From Streptomyces neyagawaensis (lineage in GTDB: Bacteria; Actinomycetota; Actinomycetes; Streptomycetales; Streptomycetaceae): a DNA stretch of 64,000 nucleotides. Under the pieces are notes generated by a model that worked only from the letters and a program-made list of their open reading frames with translations, made no database searches and had not been told where the DNA came from. Location of the stretch: positions 1 through 64,000 of the forward strand of contig NZ_JAMGBG010000069.1 in assembly GCF_023516595.1 (NCBI RefSeq), given 5' to 3'. This document shows, one piece after another, positions 15,800 through 23,439 of this stretch. Numbering within the stretch: position 1 is the stretch's first letter; each line of letters starts with the position of its first letter. A program made the translations under genes and the position numbers.

Positions 15800-18397
15800 G
15801 TGGACGCCGAGCTGACCAACAGGAGCCGGGACGCGATCAACGCGGCCAGCAGCCGGGCCGTGTCCGAGGGGCACCCCGACTTCACCCCCGCCCATTTGCT
15901 GCTGGCTCTGCTCCAGGGCCAGGACAACGAGAACATCACCGACCTGCTCGCCGCCGTCGACGCCGACCAGGCGGCCGTCCGCGCCGGCGCGGAGAAGGCC
16001 CTCGCGGGCCTGCCCAGCGTGACCGGGTCCACCGTGTCGCCGCCCCAGCCCAACCGCGAGCTGCTCGCCGTGGTCGCCGACGCCCAGTCCCGGGCCAAGG
16101 ACCTGGGCGACGAGTACGTCTCCACCGAGCACCTCCTGATCGGGATCGCCGCCAAGGGCGGCCAGGCCGGAGACGTACTCTCCCGGCAGGGTGCGAACGC
16201 CGAGAAGCTTCTGGAGGCGTTCCAGAAGGCCAGGGGAGGACGCAGGGTGACCACAGCCGATCCGGAGGGGCAGTACAAGGCCCTGGAGAAGTTCGGTACG
16301 GACTTCACCGCCGCCGCGCGGGAGGGCAAGCTCGACCCCGTCATCGGCCGGGACCAGGAGATCCGCCGGGTCGTCCAGGTCCTGTCCCGCCGCACCAAGA
16401 ACAACCCGGTCCTCATCGGTGAGCCCGGCGTCGGCAAGACCGCCGTCGTCGAGGGCCTCGCCCAGCGGATCGTCAAGGGCGACGTGCCCGAGTCGCTGAA
16501 GGACAAGCGGCTCGTCGCGCTCGACCTCGGCGCGATGGTCGCCGGAGCGAAGTACCGCGGTGAGTTCGAGGAGCGGCTTAAGACCGTCCTCGCCGAGATC
16601 AAGGACTCCGACGGGCAGATCATCACCTTCATCGACGAGCTGCACACCGTCGTCGGCGCGGGCGCCGGCGGCGACTCCGCGATGGACGCCGGCAACATGC
16701 TGAAGCCGATGCTGGCCCGCGGCGAGCTGCGCATGGTCGGCGCCACCACCCTCGACGAGTACCGCGAGCGCATCGAGAAGGACCCGGCGCTGGAGCGCCG
16801 CTTCCAGCAGGTCCTCGTCTCCGAGCCCACCGTCGAGGACACCATCGCGATCCTGCGCGGACTCAAGGGCCGCTACGAGGCCCACCACAAGGTCCAGATC
16901 GCCGACGCCGCCCTGGTCGCCGCCGCCACCCTCTCCGACCGGTACATCACCTCCCGCTTCCTGCCCGACAAGGCCATCGACCTCGTCGACGAGTCCGCCT
17001 CCCGCCTGCGCATGGAGATCGACTCCTCACCCGTCGAGATCGACGAGCTCCAGCGCGCCGTCGACCGGCTGAAGATGGAGGAGCTCGCCCTCGACAAGGA
17101 GACCGACGCCGCCTCCCGCGAGCGCCTCGAACGGCTCCGCCGCGACCTCGCCGACAAGGAGGAGGAGCTGCGCGGCCTGAACGCCCGCTGGGAGAAGGAG
17201 AAGCAGTCCCTCAACCGCGTCGGCGAGCTGAAGGAGAAGCTCGACGACCTGCGCGGCCAGGCGGAGCGCGCCCAGCGCGACGGCGACTTCGACACCGCCT
17301 CCAAGCTCCTCTACGGCGAGATCCCCACCCTGGAGAAGGCCCTGGAGGCCGCCTCCGAGGCGGAGGAGGAGGTCGCCAAGGGCACCATGGTCAAGGACGA
17401 GGTCGGCGCCGACGACATCGCCGACGTCGTCGCCTCCTGGACCGGCATCCCCGCCGGGCGCCTCCTGGAGGGCGAGACCCAGAAGCTGCTCCGTATGGAG
17501 GAGGAGCTGGGCCGCCGCCTCATCGGCCAGACCGAGGCCGTCCGCGCCGTATCGGACGCCGTACGGCGCTCCCGCGCGGGCATCGCCGACCCGGACCGCC
17601 CCACCGGCTCGTTCCTCTTCCTCGGCCCGACCGGTGTCGGCAAGACCGAGCTGGCGAAGGCCCTCGCCGACTTCCTCTTCGACGACGAGCGGGCCATGGT
17701 CCGCATCGACATGTCGGAGTACAGCGAGAAGCACAGCGTGGCCCGCCTGGTCGGCGCCCCGCCCGGCTACGTCGGCTACGAGGAGGGCGGCCAGCTCACC
17801 GAGGCCGTCCGCCGCCGCCCGTACAGCGTGGTGCTGCTGGACGAGGTGGAGAAGGCCCACCCCGAGGTCTTCGACATCCTGCTCCAGGTGCTGGACGACG
17901 GCCGCCTCACCGACGGACAGGGCCGGACGGTCGACTTCCGCAACACCATCCTGATCCTCACCTCCAACCTGGGCAGCCAGTTCCTGGTCGACCCGGTCAC
18001 CACCGAGACGGAGAAGAAGGAGCAGGTCCTGGAGGTGGTCCGGGCCTCCTTCAAGCCTGAGTTCCTCAACCGCCTCGACGACCTCGTGGTCTTCTCCGCC
18101 CTGAACAAGGCCGAGCTGGAGCGGATCGCGGGCCTCCAGATCGACCGCCTCGCCAAGCGGCTCGCCGAGCGCCGCCTCACCCTGGAGGTCACCCCGGCGG
18201 CCCTCGCGTGGCTCGCCGACGAGGGCAACGACCCGGCGTACGGCGCCCGCCCGCTGCGCCGTCTCGTGCAGACCGCGATCGGCGACCGCCTCGCCAAGGA
18301 GATCCTGGCCGGCGAGGTCAAGGACGGCGACCCGGTCCGCGTCGACGCCTTCGGCGATGGGCTGATCGTGGGTCCCGCGACCGGAAAGACCCTGTAG
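15800..18397 (+). CDS. clpB: ATP-dependent disaggregase ClpB
   Basis: The 865-residue protein has the full ClpB layout: Clp N-terminal repeats (about 1-145), first AAA+ module with Walker A GEPGVGKT (about residue 207), a coiled-coil middle domain (about 400-520, rich in Glu/Lys/Arg heptads), and second AAA+ module with Walker A GPTGVGKT (about 609) and a Clp D2-small C-terminus. It lacks the IGF/L loop needed for ClpP docking that I would expect in ClpA/X, consistent with a disaggregase working with DnaK. AGGAGGAG precedes the GTG start. An HspR-type HAIR operator lies upstream. Confidence 0.97.
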   Translation: MDAELTNRSRDAINAASSRAVSEGHPDFTPAHLLLALLQGQDNENITDLLAAVDADQAAVRAGAEKALAGLPSVTGSTVSPPQPNRELLAVVADAQSRAKDLGDEYVSTEHLLIGIAAKGGQAGDVLSRQGANAEKLLEAFQKARGGRRVTTADPEGQYKALEKFGTDFTAAAREGKLDPVIGRDQEIRRVVQVLSRRTKNNPVLIGEPGVGKTAVVEGLAQRIVKGDVPESLKDKRLVALDLGAMVAGAKYRGEFEERLKTVLAEIKDSDGQIITFIDELHTVVGAGAGGDSAMDAGNMLKPMLARGELRMVGATTLDEYRERIEKDPALERRFQQVLVSEPTVEDTIAILRGLKGRYEAHHKVQIADAALVAAATLSDRYITSRFLPDKAIDLVDESASRLRMEIDSSPVEIDELQRAVDRLKMEELALDKETDAASRERLERLRRDLADKEEELRGLNARWEKEKQSLNRVGELKEKLDDLRGQAERAQRDGDFDTASKLLYGEIPTLEKALEAASEAEEEVAKGTMVKDEVGADDIADVVASWTGIPAGRLLEGETQKLLRMEEELGRRLIGQTEAVRAVSDAVRRSRAGIADPDRPTGSFLFLGPTGVGKTELAKALADFLFDDERAMVRIDMSEYSEKHSVARLVGAPPGYVGYEEGGQLTEAVRRRPYSVVLLDEVEKAHPEVFDILLQVLDDGRLTDGQGRTVDFRNTILILTSNLGSQFLVDPVTTETEKKEQVLEVVRASFKPEFLNRLDDLVVFSALNKAELERIAGLQIDRLAKRLAERRLTLEVTPAALAWLADEGNDPAYGARPLRRLVQTAIGDRLAKEILAGEVKDGDPVRVDAFGDGLIVGPATGKTL

Positions 18398-18514
18398 TTC
18401 ACGACTGCCCGATGAGGCAGGTTGCCGCGTGGGGGGCAAGGGAGAGAGGGTGGGTCGTGACGTCTGGTCTCAGCGACGGCCGGACGAGCCAGACGACAGT
18501 TGGAGTGTCCAAGT

Positions 18515-19045
18515 ATGTCCATCGACCCGTCCTCGATTCCGAACTTCGGGGGCCAGCCCGAGCCGCAGCCCGGCCCCCCGCCGGGCCCCGTGGTGCCGGA
18601 TCAGGACCTCGTGAAGCAGCTCCTCGACCAGATGGAGCTCAAGTACGTCGTCGACGACGAGGGTGACCTCGCGGCGCCGTGGGAGGAGTTCCGCACCTAC
18701 TTCATGTTCCGGGGTGAGGGCGACCAGCAGGTCTTCTCGGTGCGCACGTTCTACGACCGTCCGCACCAGATCACCGAGAAGCAGGCCCTGCTGGAGACCA
18801 TCGACGACTGGAACCGCCGCACCCTGTGGCCCAAGGTCTACAGCCACACCCACGACGACGGCACGGTCCGTCTCATCGGTGAGGCCCAGCTCCTGATCGG
18901 CACCGGCGTCAGCCTGGAGCACTTCGTCTCCTCGACCGTCAGCTGGGTCCGCGCCGCCATCGAGTTCGACAAGTGGCTCGTCGAGCAGCTCGGCCTCGCC
19001 GAGGACATCGAGGAGTCCGACAAGCCCGAGAGCGACGACGAGTAG
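18515..19045 (+). CDS. YbjN-domain protein
   Basis: The 176-residue protein has a Pro/Gly-rich N-terminus and a YbjN/type III secretion chaperone-like alpha-beta domain: VKQLLDQMELKYVVDDEGDL, FMFRGEGDQQVFSVRTFYDR, LLETIDDWNRRTLWPKVY and VEHF-type helix VSLEHFVSSTVSWVRAAIEFDKWL. This family is common in actinomycetes and of unknown molecular role. The ATG at 18515 has GGAG 9 nt upstream. It lies 117 bp after clpB on the same strand and may be partly read through from it. The acidic C-terminus (ESDDE) is typical. Confidence 0.8.
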   Translation: MSIDPSSIPNFGGQPEPQPGPPPGPVVPDQDLVKQLLDQMELKYVVDDEGDLAAPWEEFRTYFMFRGEGDQQVFSVRTFYDRPHQITEKQALLETIDDWNRRTLWPKVYSHTHDDGTVRLIGEAQLLIGTGVSLEHFVSSTVSWVRAAIEFDKWLVEQLGLAEDIEESDKPESDDE

Positions 19046-19072
19046 CCCTCGTCCGGCTCCGGCCGGTCCGAC

Positions 19073-19099
19073 GGCCCGGCCCGGTGGGAACGCCGGGCC
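19073..19099 (+). terminator. Hairpin terminator after the YbjN gene
   Basis: GGCCCGGC (19073-19080) pairs with GCCGGGCC (19092-19099) around an 11-nt loop, 28 bp after the stop codon. Confidence 0.6.
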
Positions 19100-19135
19100 C
19101 CAGGGGCCGCCGGCAGACTTCCGTCTGCCCCGCGA

Positions 19136-19530
19136 CCCTCTGGAGCGGTACCCGGTTCACGACCACCAGGTACGCCCCGTACACGTAGGAGAGCCCGGCC
19201 AGGGCGGTGACCACCACGGTGGCGTGCCAGGGCCGGGCTCTCGCCGTACGGGCGAGCGCGAGCGCCAGGGGGGAGCAGCAGCGGGAACGCCGGCAGCAGG
19301 AAGCGCGGCTTCGACGCGAAGAAGCCGTCGCCGCCGAGCGCGATCACCAGCAGGACGGCGGTGTACACCAGCAGCGGCAGCGGTGGCCGGTCCAGGAGCA
19401 GCAGCGCGAACAGCAGCAGCGCCGCCGCCGCGATCACCGTCGTCATCGCGAACACGAAGCGGTCGTGGCCCAGCAGCGGATGCCGGACGAACCGCAGGGC
19501 ACGGCAGCAGGCGAGGGATCCGTCTCGCTG
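19136..19530 (-). pseudogene. C-terminal remnant of a polytopic membrane protein (glycosyltransferase/mannosyltransferase-like), frameshifted
   Basis: One minus-strand frame reads RFVFAMTTVIAAAALLLFALLLLD, PLLVYTAVLLVIALGGDGFFASKPRFLLPAFPLLLP, and a second reads VVVTALAGLSYVYGAYLVVVNRVP. Removing one base from a run of six G (plus strand 19268-19273) joins them into a continuous C-terminal region with several membrane spans. The SKPRFLLPAFPLL motif recalls the last helices of PIG-V/mannosyltransferase-type proteins. The N-terminal bulk is missing, because the intact aminotransferase gene and its terminator lie immediately upstream. So this is a truncated and frameshifted relic. Boundaries are approximate. 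Confidence 0.7.
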
Positions 19531-19552
19531 AGCGGGGGCGCATGTCAGGGGC

Positions 19553-19587
19553 GACGAAAAGGCCGCCTTCGCAGGCGATGCGAAGGC
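19553..19587 (-). terminator. Intrinsic terminator of the aminotransferase gene
   Basis: Reading the minus strand, GCCTTCGC (19587-19580) and GCGAAGGC (19572-19565) form an 8-bp stem with a 7-nt loop. GGCCTTTTC follows, so a short U-tract is present. Confidence 0.75.
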
Positions 19588-19634
19588 CGGGCTACCGGCG
19601 CTCGGAGAGCGCGTGTCCGGGTGTGCGTCGGCTG

Positions 19635-20846
19635 TCAGACGGACAGCGACTTGAGTCGCTTCGCCGCCTCCTCCAGTACGTCCGCGCGCTTGCAGAACGC
19701 GAACCGTACGAATGGTGCCCCGGCCTCGCGGTGGTCGTAGAAGACCGCGTTGGGGATGGCGACGACCCCGGCCCGTTCGGGCAGGGCCCGGCAGAACGCG
19801 AAGCCGTCGGTCTCGCCGAGGGGGCGGATGTCGGTGGTGATGAAGTACGTCCCGGCGGTCGTGAACACGTCGAACCCGGCGTCGGTCAGCCCCGCCGCCA
19901 GCACGTCCCGCTTGGCCCGCATGTCCGCGCGGAACGCGTCGAAGTAGGAGTCCGGCAGCGCGAGGGCCTCGGCGACGGCGTACTGGAACGGCCCGGACGC
20001 CACGTACGTCAGGTACTGCTTCGCCGAGCGCACGGCCGACACCAGCGCGGGCGCCGCCGTCACCCAGCCCACCTTCCACCCGGTGAACGAGAACGTCTTG
20101 CCGGCCGACCCGATGGTCACCGTGCGGTCCCGCATCCCCGGGAAGGTCGCCAGCGGCAGATGTTCGGCGTCGTCGAAGACGAGGTGCTCGTACACCTCGT
20201 CCGTCACCACCAGCAGATCCCGTTCGACGGCCAGCTCCGCGATCGCCGTCAGCTCCGCACGGGTGAGGACCGTGCCGGTCGGGTTGTGCGGGGTGTTGAT
20301 CAGCAGCAGCCGGGTCCGGTCGGTGACGGCGGCCCGCAGCTCGTCGAGGTCCAGCCGGAAACGCCCCTCGTGCGGCCGCAGCGTCACAGGGACCCGCCGC
20401 CCGCCCGCCATCGCGATGCAGGCCGCGTACGAGTCGTAGTACGGCTCCAGGGCGACCACCTCGTCACCCGGCTCCAGCAGCCCCAGCAGGGCCGCCGCGA
20501 TGGCCTCCGTGGCGCCCGCCGTGACCAGCACCTCCGTGTCCGGGTCGAACGTCAGCCCGTACCGCCGCAGCTGGTGCGCGGTGACCGCGGCGCGCAGCTC
20601 CGGGACGCCGGGACCCGGCGGGTACTGGTTGCCGCGCCCGTCCCGCAGCGCCCGTACGGCGGCCTCGCGGATCTCCTCGGGGCCGTCGGTGTCGGGGAAA
20701 CCCTGGCCCAGGTTGATCGAACCGGTCCGCAGGGCGAGCGCGGACATCTCCGCGAAGATCGTCGTCCCGAACTCGGCGAGCCGCCGGTTCAGCGGGGGCC
20801 GGGCAGCGGTGCCGGCGGGGTCTGCGGGGCGTGCGCTGGAGGTCAT
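19635..20846 (-). CDS. PLP-dependent aminotransferase, class I/II (kynurenine/succinyl-DAP aminotransferase-like)
   Basis: The 403-residue protein is a fold-type I aminotransferase: INLGQGFPDTDGP near the N-terminus, VLVTAGATEAI, LLLINTPHNPTGTV, VVTDEVYEHLVFD and the PLP-lysine motif SAGKTFSFTGWKVGW, then an Arg-bearing C-terminal VRFAFCKR that binds the substrate carboxylate. Close relatives are annotated as N-succinyldiaminopimelate aminotransferase (DapC-like) or glutamine/kynurenine-type transaminases; sequence does not separate them. ATG 20846 is chosen because GGAGG lies 9 nt upstream; the ATG at 20855 would abut it. Divergent from the Cys/Gly-tail gene cluster. Confidence 0.9.
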   Translation of the reverse strand: MTSSARPADPAGTAARPPLNRRLAEFGTTIFAEMSALALRTGSINLGQGFPDTDGPEEIREAAVRALRDGRGNQYPPGPGVPELRAAVTAHQLRRYGLTFDPDTEVLVTAGATEAIAAALLGLLEPGDEVVALEPYYDSYAACIAMAGGRRVPVTLRPHEGRFRLDLDELRAAVTDRTRLLLINTPHNPTGTVLTRAELTAIAELAVERDLLVVTDEVYEHLVFDDAEHLPLATFPGMRDRTVTIGSAGKTFSFTGWKVGWVTAAPALVSAVRSAKQYLTYVASGPFQYAVAEALALPDSYFDAFRADMRAKRDVLAAGLTDAGFDVFTTAGTYFITTDIRPLGETDGFAFCRALPERAGVVAIPNAVFYDHREAGAPFVRFAFCKRADVLEEAAKRLKSLSV

Positions 20847-20865
20847 GGCCGTCATCCTCCGCCCA

Positions 20866-20893
20866 ACCTCTGGAGTTCCTCAACTCTGCTTTG
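20866..20893 (+). repeat. Upstream direct repeat, copy 1
   Basis: The first of two 28-bp copies that match at 25 positions; the other copy is at 21198-21225. Each lies about 75-105 bp before a Cys/Gly-tail gene, so the tandem duplication included the control region. The shared core is CTCAACTCYGCTTTG. Confidence 0.8.
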
Positions 20894-20966
20894 GGCCGTG
20901 AGGGGCGAGGGCATCCCCAGGTCACGCACGACCCACGGGGGGTCTGCACGGGGGAACGAAAGGCTG

Positions 20967-21191
20967 GTGACGGAGATGGAGATCGGGTTCTTCCTCGTCT
21001 TCGGGGCGGTCGTGCTGCTCGGGATCGTGTCCACGCTCAGCGAGGGCTCGCGACGCCGGCGCCGCCGCAGCTGGTGGGCGGACGGAGGATCGTCCGGAGG
21101 CGGCTCGTCCTGCGGGGGTGACTCGTCCTGCGGAGGGGGTTCCTCCTGTGGCGGTGGGGGCTGCGGGGGTGGCGGCGGAGGCGGCGACTGA
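20967..21191 (+). CDS. Single-TM protein with Cys/Gly-rich tail, paralogue 1
   Basis: The 74-residue product has an N-terminal membrane helix (IGFFLVFGAVVLLGIVSTL), an Arg cluster, the motif SWWADGG and a tail of SSCGG repeats ending CGGGGGGGD. GTG 20967 is chosen with GAAAGG just upstream; ATG 20976 is an alternative. It is the first of three tandem paralogues. Topology by the positive-inside rule puts the Cys/Gly tail in the cytoplasm. I do not know a function; the regularly spaced Cys residues could bind metal or undergo modification. Confidence 0.65.
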   Translation: MTEMEIGFFLVFGAVVLLGIVSTLSEGSRRRRRRSWWADGGSSGGGSSCGGDSSCGGGSSCGGGGCGGGGGGGD

Positions 21192-21197
21192 CCGCGT

Positions 21198-21225
21198 ACC
21201 TCTGGACTTGCTCAACTCCGCTTTG
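21198..21225 (+). repeat. Upstream direct repeat, copy 2
   Basis: Second copy of the 28-bp element described at 20866-20893. It begins 7 bp after the stop of paralogue 1 and lies upstream of paralogue 2. Confidence 0.8.
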
Positions 21226-21328
21226 AACGCCCGCACGCGCGGGCATCCCAGCGTGACGCTGGACGACGGGACGCCCACGGGGGGCCGTCCCGCGAACAAC
21301 GGGGGACAACGGAAAGGGGGACGGTGCC

Positions 21329-21565
21329 ATGGAGATCGGCATCGTGGTGGGGATCGTCTGTATCGGACTGATCGTGGTCTTCGCCGTCATCGTCAGCTCC
21401 AGGAAGTCGGTACGGGCCGGTGCCTACGGCCGCCGCCGGGGCAGCTGGTGGGCCGACGGGGGGAACAGCGGCGGGCACTCCGGCGGCGGGGGCTGCGGGG
21501 GCGGCTCCTCCTGCGGCGGAGGCTCCTCGTGCGGCGGCGGTGGCGGATGCGGCGGCGGCAGCTGA
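21329..21565 (+). CDS. Single-TM protein with Cys/Gly-rich tail, paralogue 2
   Basis: The 78-residue product repeats the plan of its neighbour: an N-terminal membrane helix (IGIVVGIVCIGLIVVFAVIV), a basic region RRRGSWWADGG and a tail of GCGGGSSCGGGSSCGG units. GGAAAGGGGG lies 8 nt before the ATG. A copy of the 28-bp upstream repeat and a CCACGGGGGG leader element precede it. The spacing of Cys (every six to seven residues) is kept between paralogues. Confidence 0.7.
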   Translation: MEIGIVVGIVCIGLIVVFAVIVSSRKSVRAGAYGRRRGSWWADGGNSGGHSGGGGCGGGSSCGGGSSCGGGGGCGGGS

Positions 21566-21659
21566 GCCGGGGGGCTCGGCGGCACCGCACCGGAACAGAG
21601 CGAGGCACCCACGGGGGGTTGCTTCGGGGGACCGAGAGAAAGAGAAGGGGGGTGGCGCC

Positions 21660-22055
21660 ATGAACGCGATCGTGCTCGTGGCCATCATCCTGGGGGTCGT
21701 CTTCGTGGTGCTCACGACGGTCTTCGTGTCCGTCAGGAGAAGCAGCGCCCGCGCGCTGCGATCGAGCAGCCACCGTACGGGCGGTTACGGCGGCGGGAGC
21801 GCCCGCCGTGGCAGCAGCCACAGCGACACGCACCACGGCAGCGACCAGAGCTGGTGGGTGCTCGGCGGGGCCGCCGCCGTCGGCGACAGCGGCTCGTCCT
21901 CGTCGAGCGACGACAGGCACTCCTCGTCCGGGGGCGGCGGCTCGTCCTGCGGCAGCAGTTCCTCGTCCTGCGGGAGCAGCTCGTCGTCGTGCGGCAGCAG
22001 CTCGTCGTGCGGGTCCTCCTGCGGAGGCGGGGGCGGATGCGGTGGAGGCAGCTGA
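21660..22055 (+). CDS. Single-TM protein with Cys/Ser/Gly-rich tail, paralogue 3
   Basis: The 131-residue product begins with a membrane helix (AIVLVAIILGVVFVVLTTVFV) and ends like paralogue 2 in GGGGGCGGGS, but is longer. It has a Ser/His/Asp-rich insert (about residues 45-85, including SWWVLGG in place of SWWADGG) and a tail of SSCGS repeats. ATG 21660 follows an AAGGGGGGTGG element. A leader CCCACGGGGGG motif is shared with the other two genes. A 19-bp hairpin terminator follows, so the three genes probably end together. Confidence 0.7.
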   Translation: MNAIVLVAIILGVVFVVLTTVFVSVRRSSARALRSSSHRTGGYGGGSARRGSSHSDTHHGSDQSWWVLGGAAAVGDSGSSSSSDDRHSSSGGGGSSCGSSSSSCGSSSSSCGSSSSCGSSCGGGGGCGGGS

Positions 22056-22077
22056 CACGGGGCAGCCGAGCTCCACG

Positions 22078-22121
22078 ACACGAGCGCCCGCCGGGATCGA
22101 ACTCCCGGCGGGCGCTCGTGT
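22078..22121. terminator. Strong 19-bp hairpin terminator
   Basis: A perfect inverted repeat (22078-22096 and 22103-22121) with a 6-nt loop begins 22 bp after the stop of the third Cys-tail gene. Confidence 0.85.
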
Positions 22122-22559
22122 GTCCGCCCCCAGCCCCACTGTCGTACCTCCCGTCCCGCGGACCGAGTGCCCCATGTGCACGCCTAGGTACGCCGGGAGG
22201 GTCCGGTTGCCCGTCGGGCGCTCCCCGTCGTCCGCGCGCCCGCCGGAACGGGCGCACGAGTAGCACTTCCATGGCAGGGGCGCACGCCTGGTTGAACAGT
22301 TGAGCTGTACAGCCCTCGGGGGGATGGAAAGCACGTCAAGTTGGGTAAAAACGCTGTGGTGGCACCACAGTTCATGATTCCCTATAAATCGCCAACGCAG
22401 CCCCCGGACGTCCCTCCCGGCAGGCCTGTCCTGGCTGACCGGACCGCTGGGACGTCGTCCCCACCCCGACCTGGCTGACCGGGCCCCACCCCCGGTGTCG
22501 AAGCGGGGTGCGCCGGACCACCCCTCTTCATCTTCTTTGCGTGCTAGCGGAGCCGACCC
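22122..22559. other. Intergenic region, locally A+T-rich
   Basis: No protein gene is supported in these 438 bp. From about 22290 to 22395 the composition becomes A+T-richer and includes TAAAAA, a perfect palindrome and TATAAA, which is unusual for this genome. A 12-bp direct repeat CTGGCTGACCGG occurs at 22431-22442 and 22471-22482. Confidence 0.5.
22354..22370. promoter_or_regulatory. 17-bp palindrome, operator or minus-strand terminator
   Basis: CTGTGGTG and CACCACAG flank one central base. On the minus strand it is followed by CGTTTTTA, so it could be an intrinsic terminator for an antisense transcript. On the plus strand it could be an operator before the DUF2617 gene. Confidence 0.4.
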
Positions 22560-23081
22560 ATGCTCACGACCCTGAACACGACCTACACCGACACCCGCGC
22601 GGCCGACCTGGCGTGGGCCCTGGGCCGCGAACCGCTGCCCGCACTCGCCACGCTCGACCTCGAACTCGCGGGCGCGAAGCTTCAGTTGAGGCTTCTCGGC
22701 GCGTCCCACCAGGTGCTCCTGGAGGAGGAGAGGGGCAGTCACTGTTCGGAGACGGTCGCCTGCATCCCGGGTTCCAGCACGCCCCTCCCGCTCGGGGTGG
22801 CCAAGAGGGTGGGCGACTGGGAGTACGAATTCGCCGCCCGCGTCGAGGTGTTGTCGCCCGGCTCCTTCGCCGGCCGGGCCCAGGAACTCCTCGCGCTCGT
22901 ATCCGACCACCCCCACGGACTCGCCGGTGTCTTCCCTGGCAGCCCCCACGCCTTCACGGCGATGCTCGCGCAGCGCTACGAGGGTCAGGTGCACTGGCGC
23001 ACATGGCACGCGTATCCGCAGGACGGCCAACTGGTCGCCACGAGAACGAGGGTGGGGGTGCGGGTATCGGTACCGCTGTGA
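22560..23081 (+). CDS. DUF2617 family protein
   Basis: The 173-residue protein matches the actinobacterial DUF2617 family as I know it: TLNTTYTDTRAADLAWALGRE at the start, LRLLGASHQVLLE in the middle, YEFAARVEVLSPGSFAGRAQELLALVSD, then GVFPGSPHAFTAM and VHWRTWHAYPQDGQLVATRTRV. The last block looks catalytic or ligand-binding (conserved Trp/His). No membrane segment. In many Streptomyces this gene lies just before the spermidine-synthase-like gene, as here, though a palindromic element now separates them. Role unknown. Confidence 0.85.
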   Translation: MLTTLNTTYTDTRAADLAWALGREPLPALATLDLELAGAKLQLRLLGASHQVLLEEERGSHCSETVACIPGSSTPLPLGVAKRVGDWEYEFAARVEVLSPGSFAGRAQELLALVSDHPHGLAGVFPGSPHAFTAMLAQRYEGQVHWRTWHAYPQDGQLVATRTRVGVRVSVPL

Positions 23082-23099
23082 GGGGGCCGGGCGCCCAGT

Positions 23100-23338
23100 A
23101 GCTCGGGGGTGCGCTGTTTCGTGGGCGGGTGCGGGTGAGTCGTGGTTTCTCGCGCAGTTCCCCGCGCCCCTGGAGGAACGGGCCTGCGTCCCGTCCTCCC
23201 CGGAAGGGTTGGGCCTGCGGCCCGCCCTTCGACCTGCAAAGCACGGGGCGTAGCCCCGGTCGCCTTCAGGGGCGCGGGGAACTGCGCGAACAACCCCCAC
23301 CCACCCGCAGCCGCCCACGAAACAGCGCGCCCCGAGCT
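23100..23338. mobile_element. MITE-like palindromic intergenic element
   Basis: Arms of about 71 bp at 23100-23171 and 23268-23338 are imperfect inverted repeats of each other. The inner ends are perfect over GCGCAGTTCCCCGCGCCCCT and its complement. The 96-bp centre holds smaller hairpins. From memory, the inner sequence is a frequent intergenic repeat in many Streptomyces genomes. There is no coding capacity and no obvious target duplication. The alternative is a large terminator-like RNA structure between the two genes. Confidence 0.65.
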
Positions 23339-23426
23339 ATGAGGCACCCGGCCCGAGCCATCAGGCACACGGCAGTCCACCGCAGACCACCCGTGTGGGT
23401 GACCCAGCCCCGCGCACACGTGACGG

Positions 23427-23432
23427 TAGCGT
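23427..23432 (+). promoter_or_regulatory. Leaderless-type -10 box of the spermidine-synthase-like gene
   Basis: TAGCGT lies 7 nt before GTG 23440 and there is no spaced ribosome-binding site, so transcription should begin at or within a base or two of the start codon. Confidence 0.55.
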
Positions 23433-23439
23433 GCCAGGA

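Noticed and set aside
15800..18439. Several open frames of hundreds of codons antisense to clpB
   Set aside because: They mirror the third-position G/C bias of clpB and match no protein family.
21420..22055. CRISPR-like array suggested by regular repeats in the Cys-tail genes
   Set aside because: Units are 15-21 bp, in frame, coding for C-G-S repeats, with no unique spacers of constant length and no cas genes.
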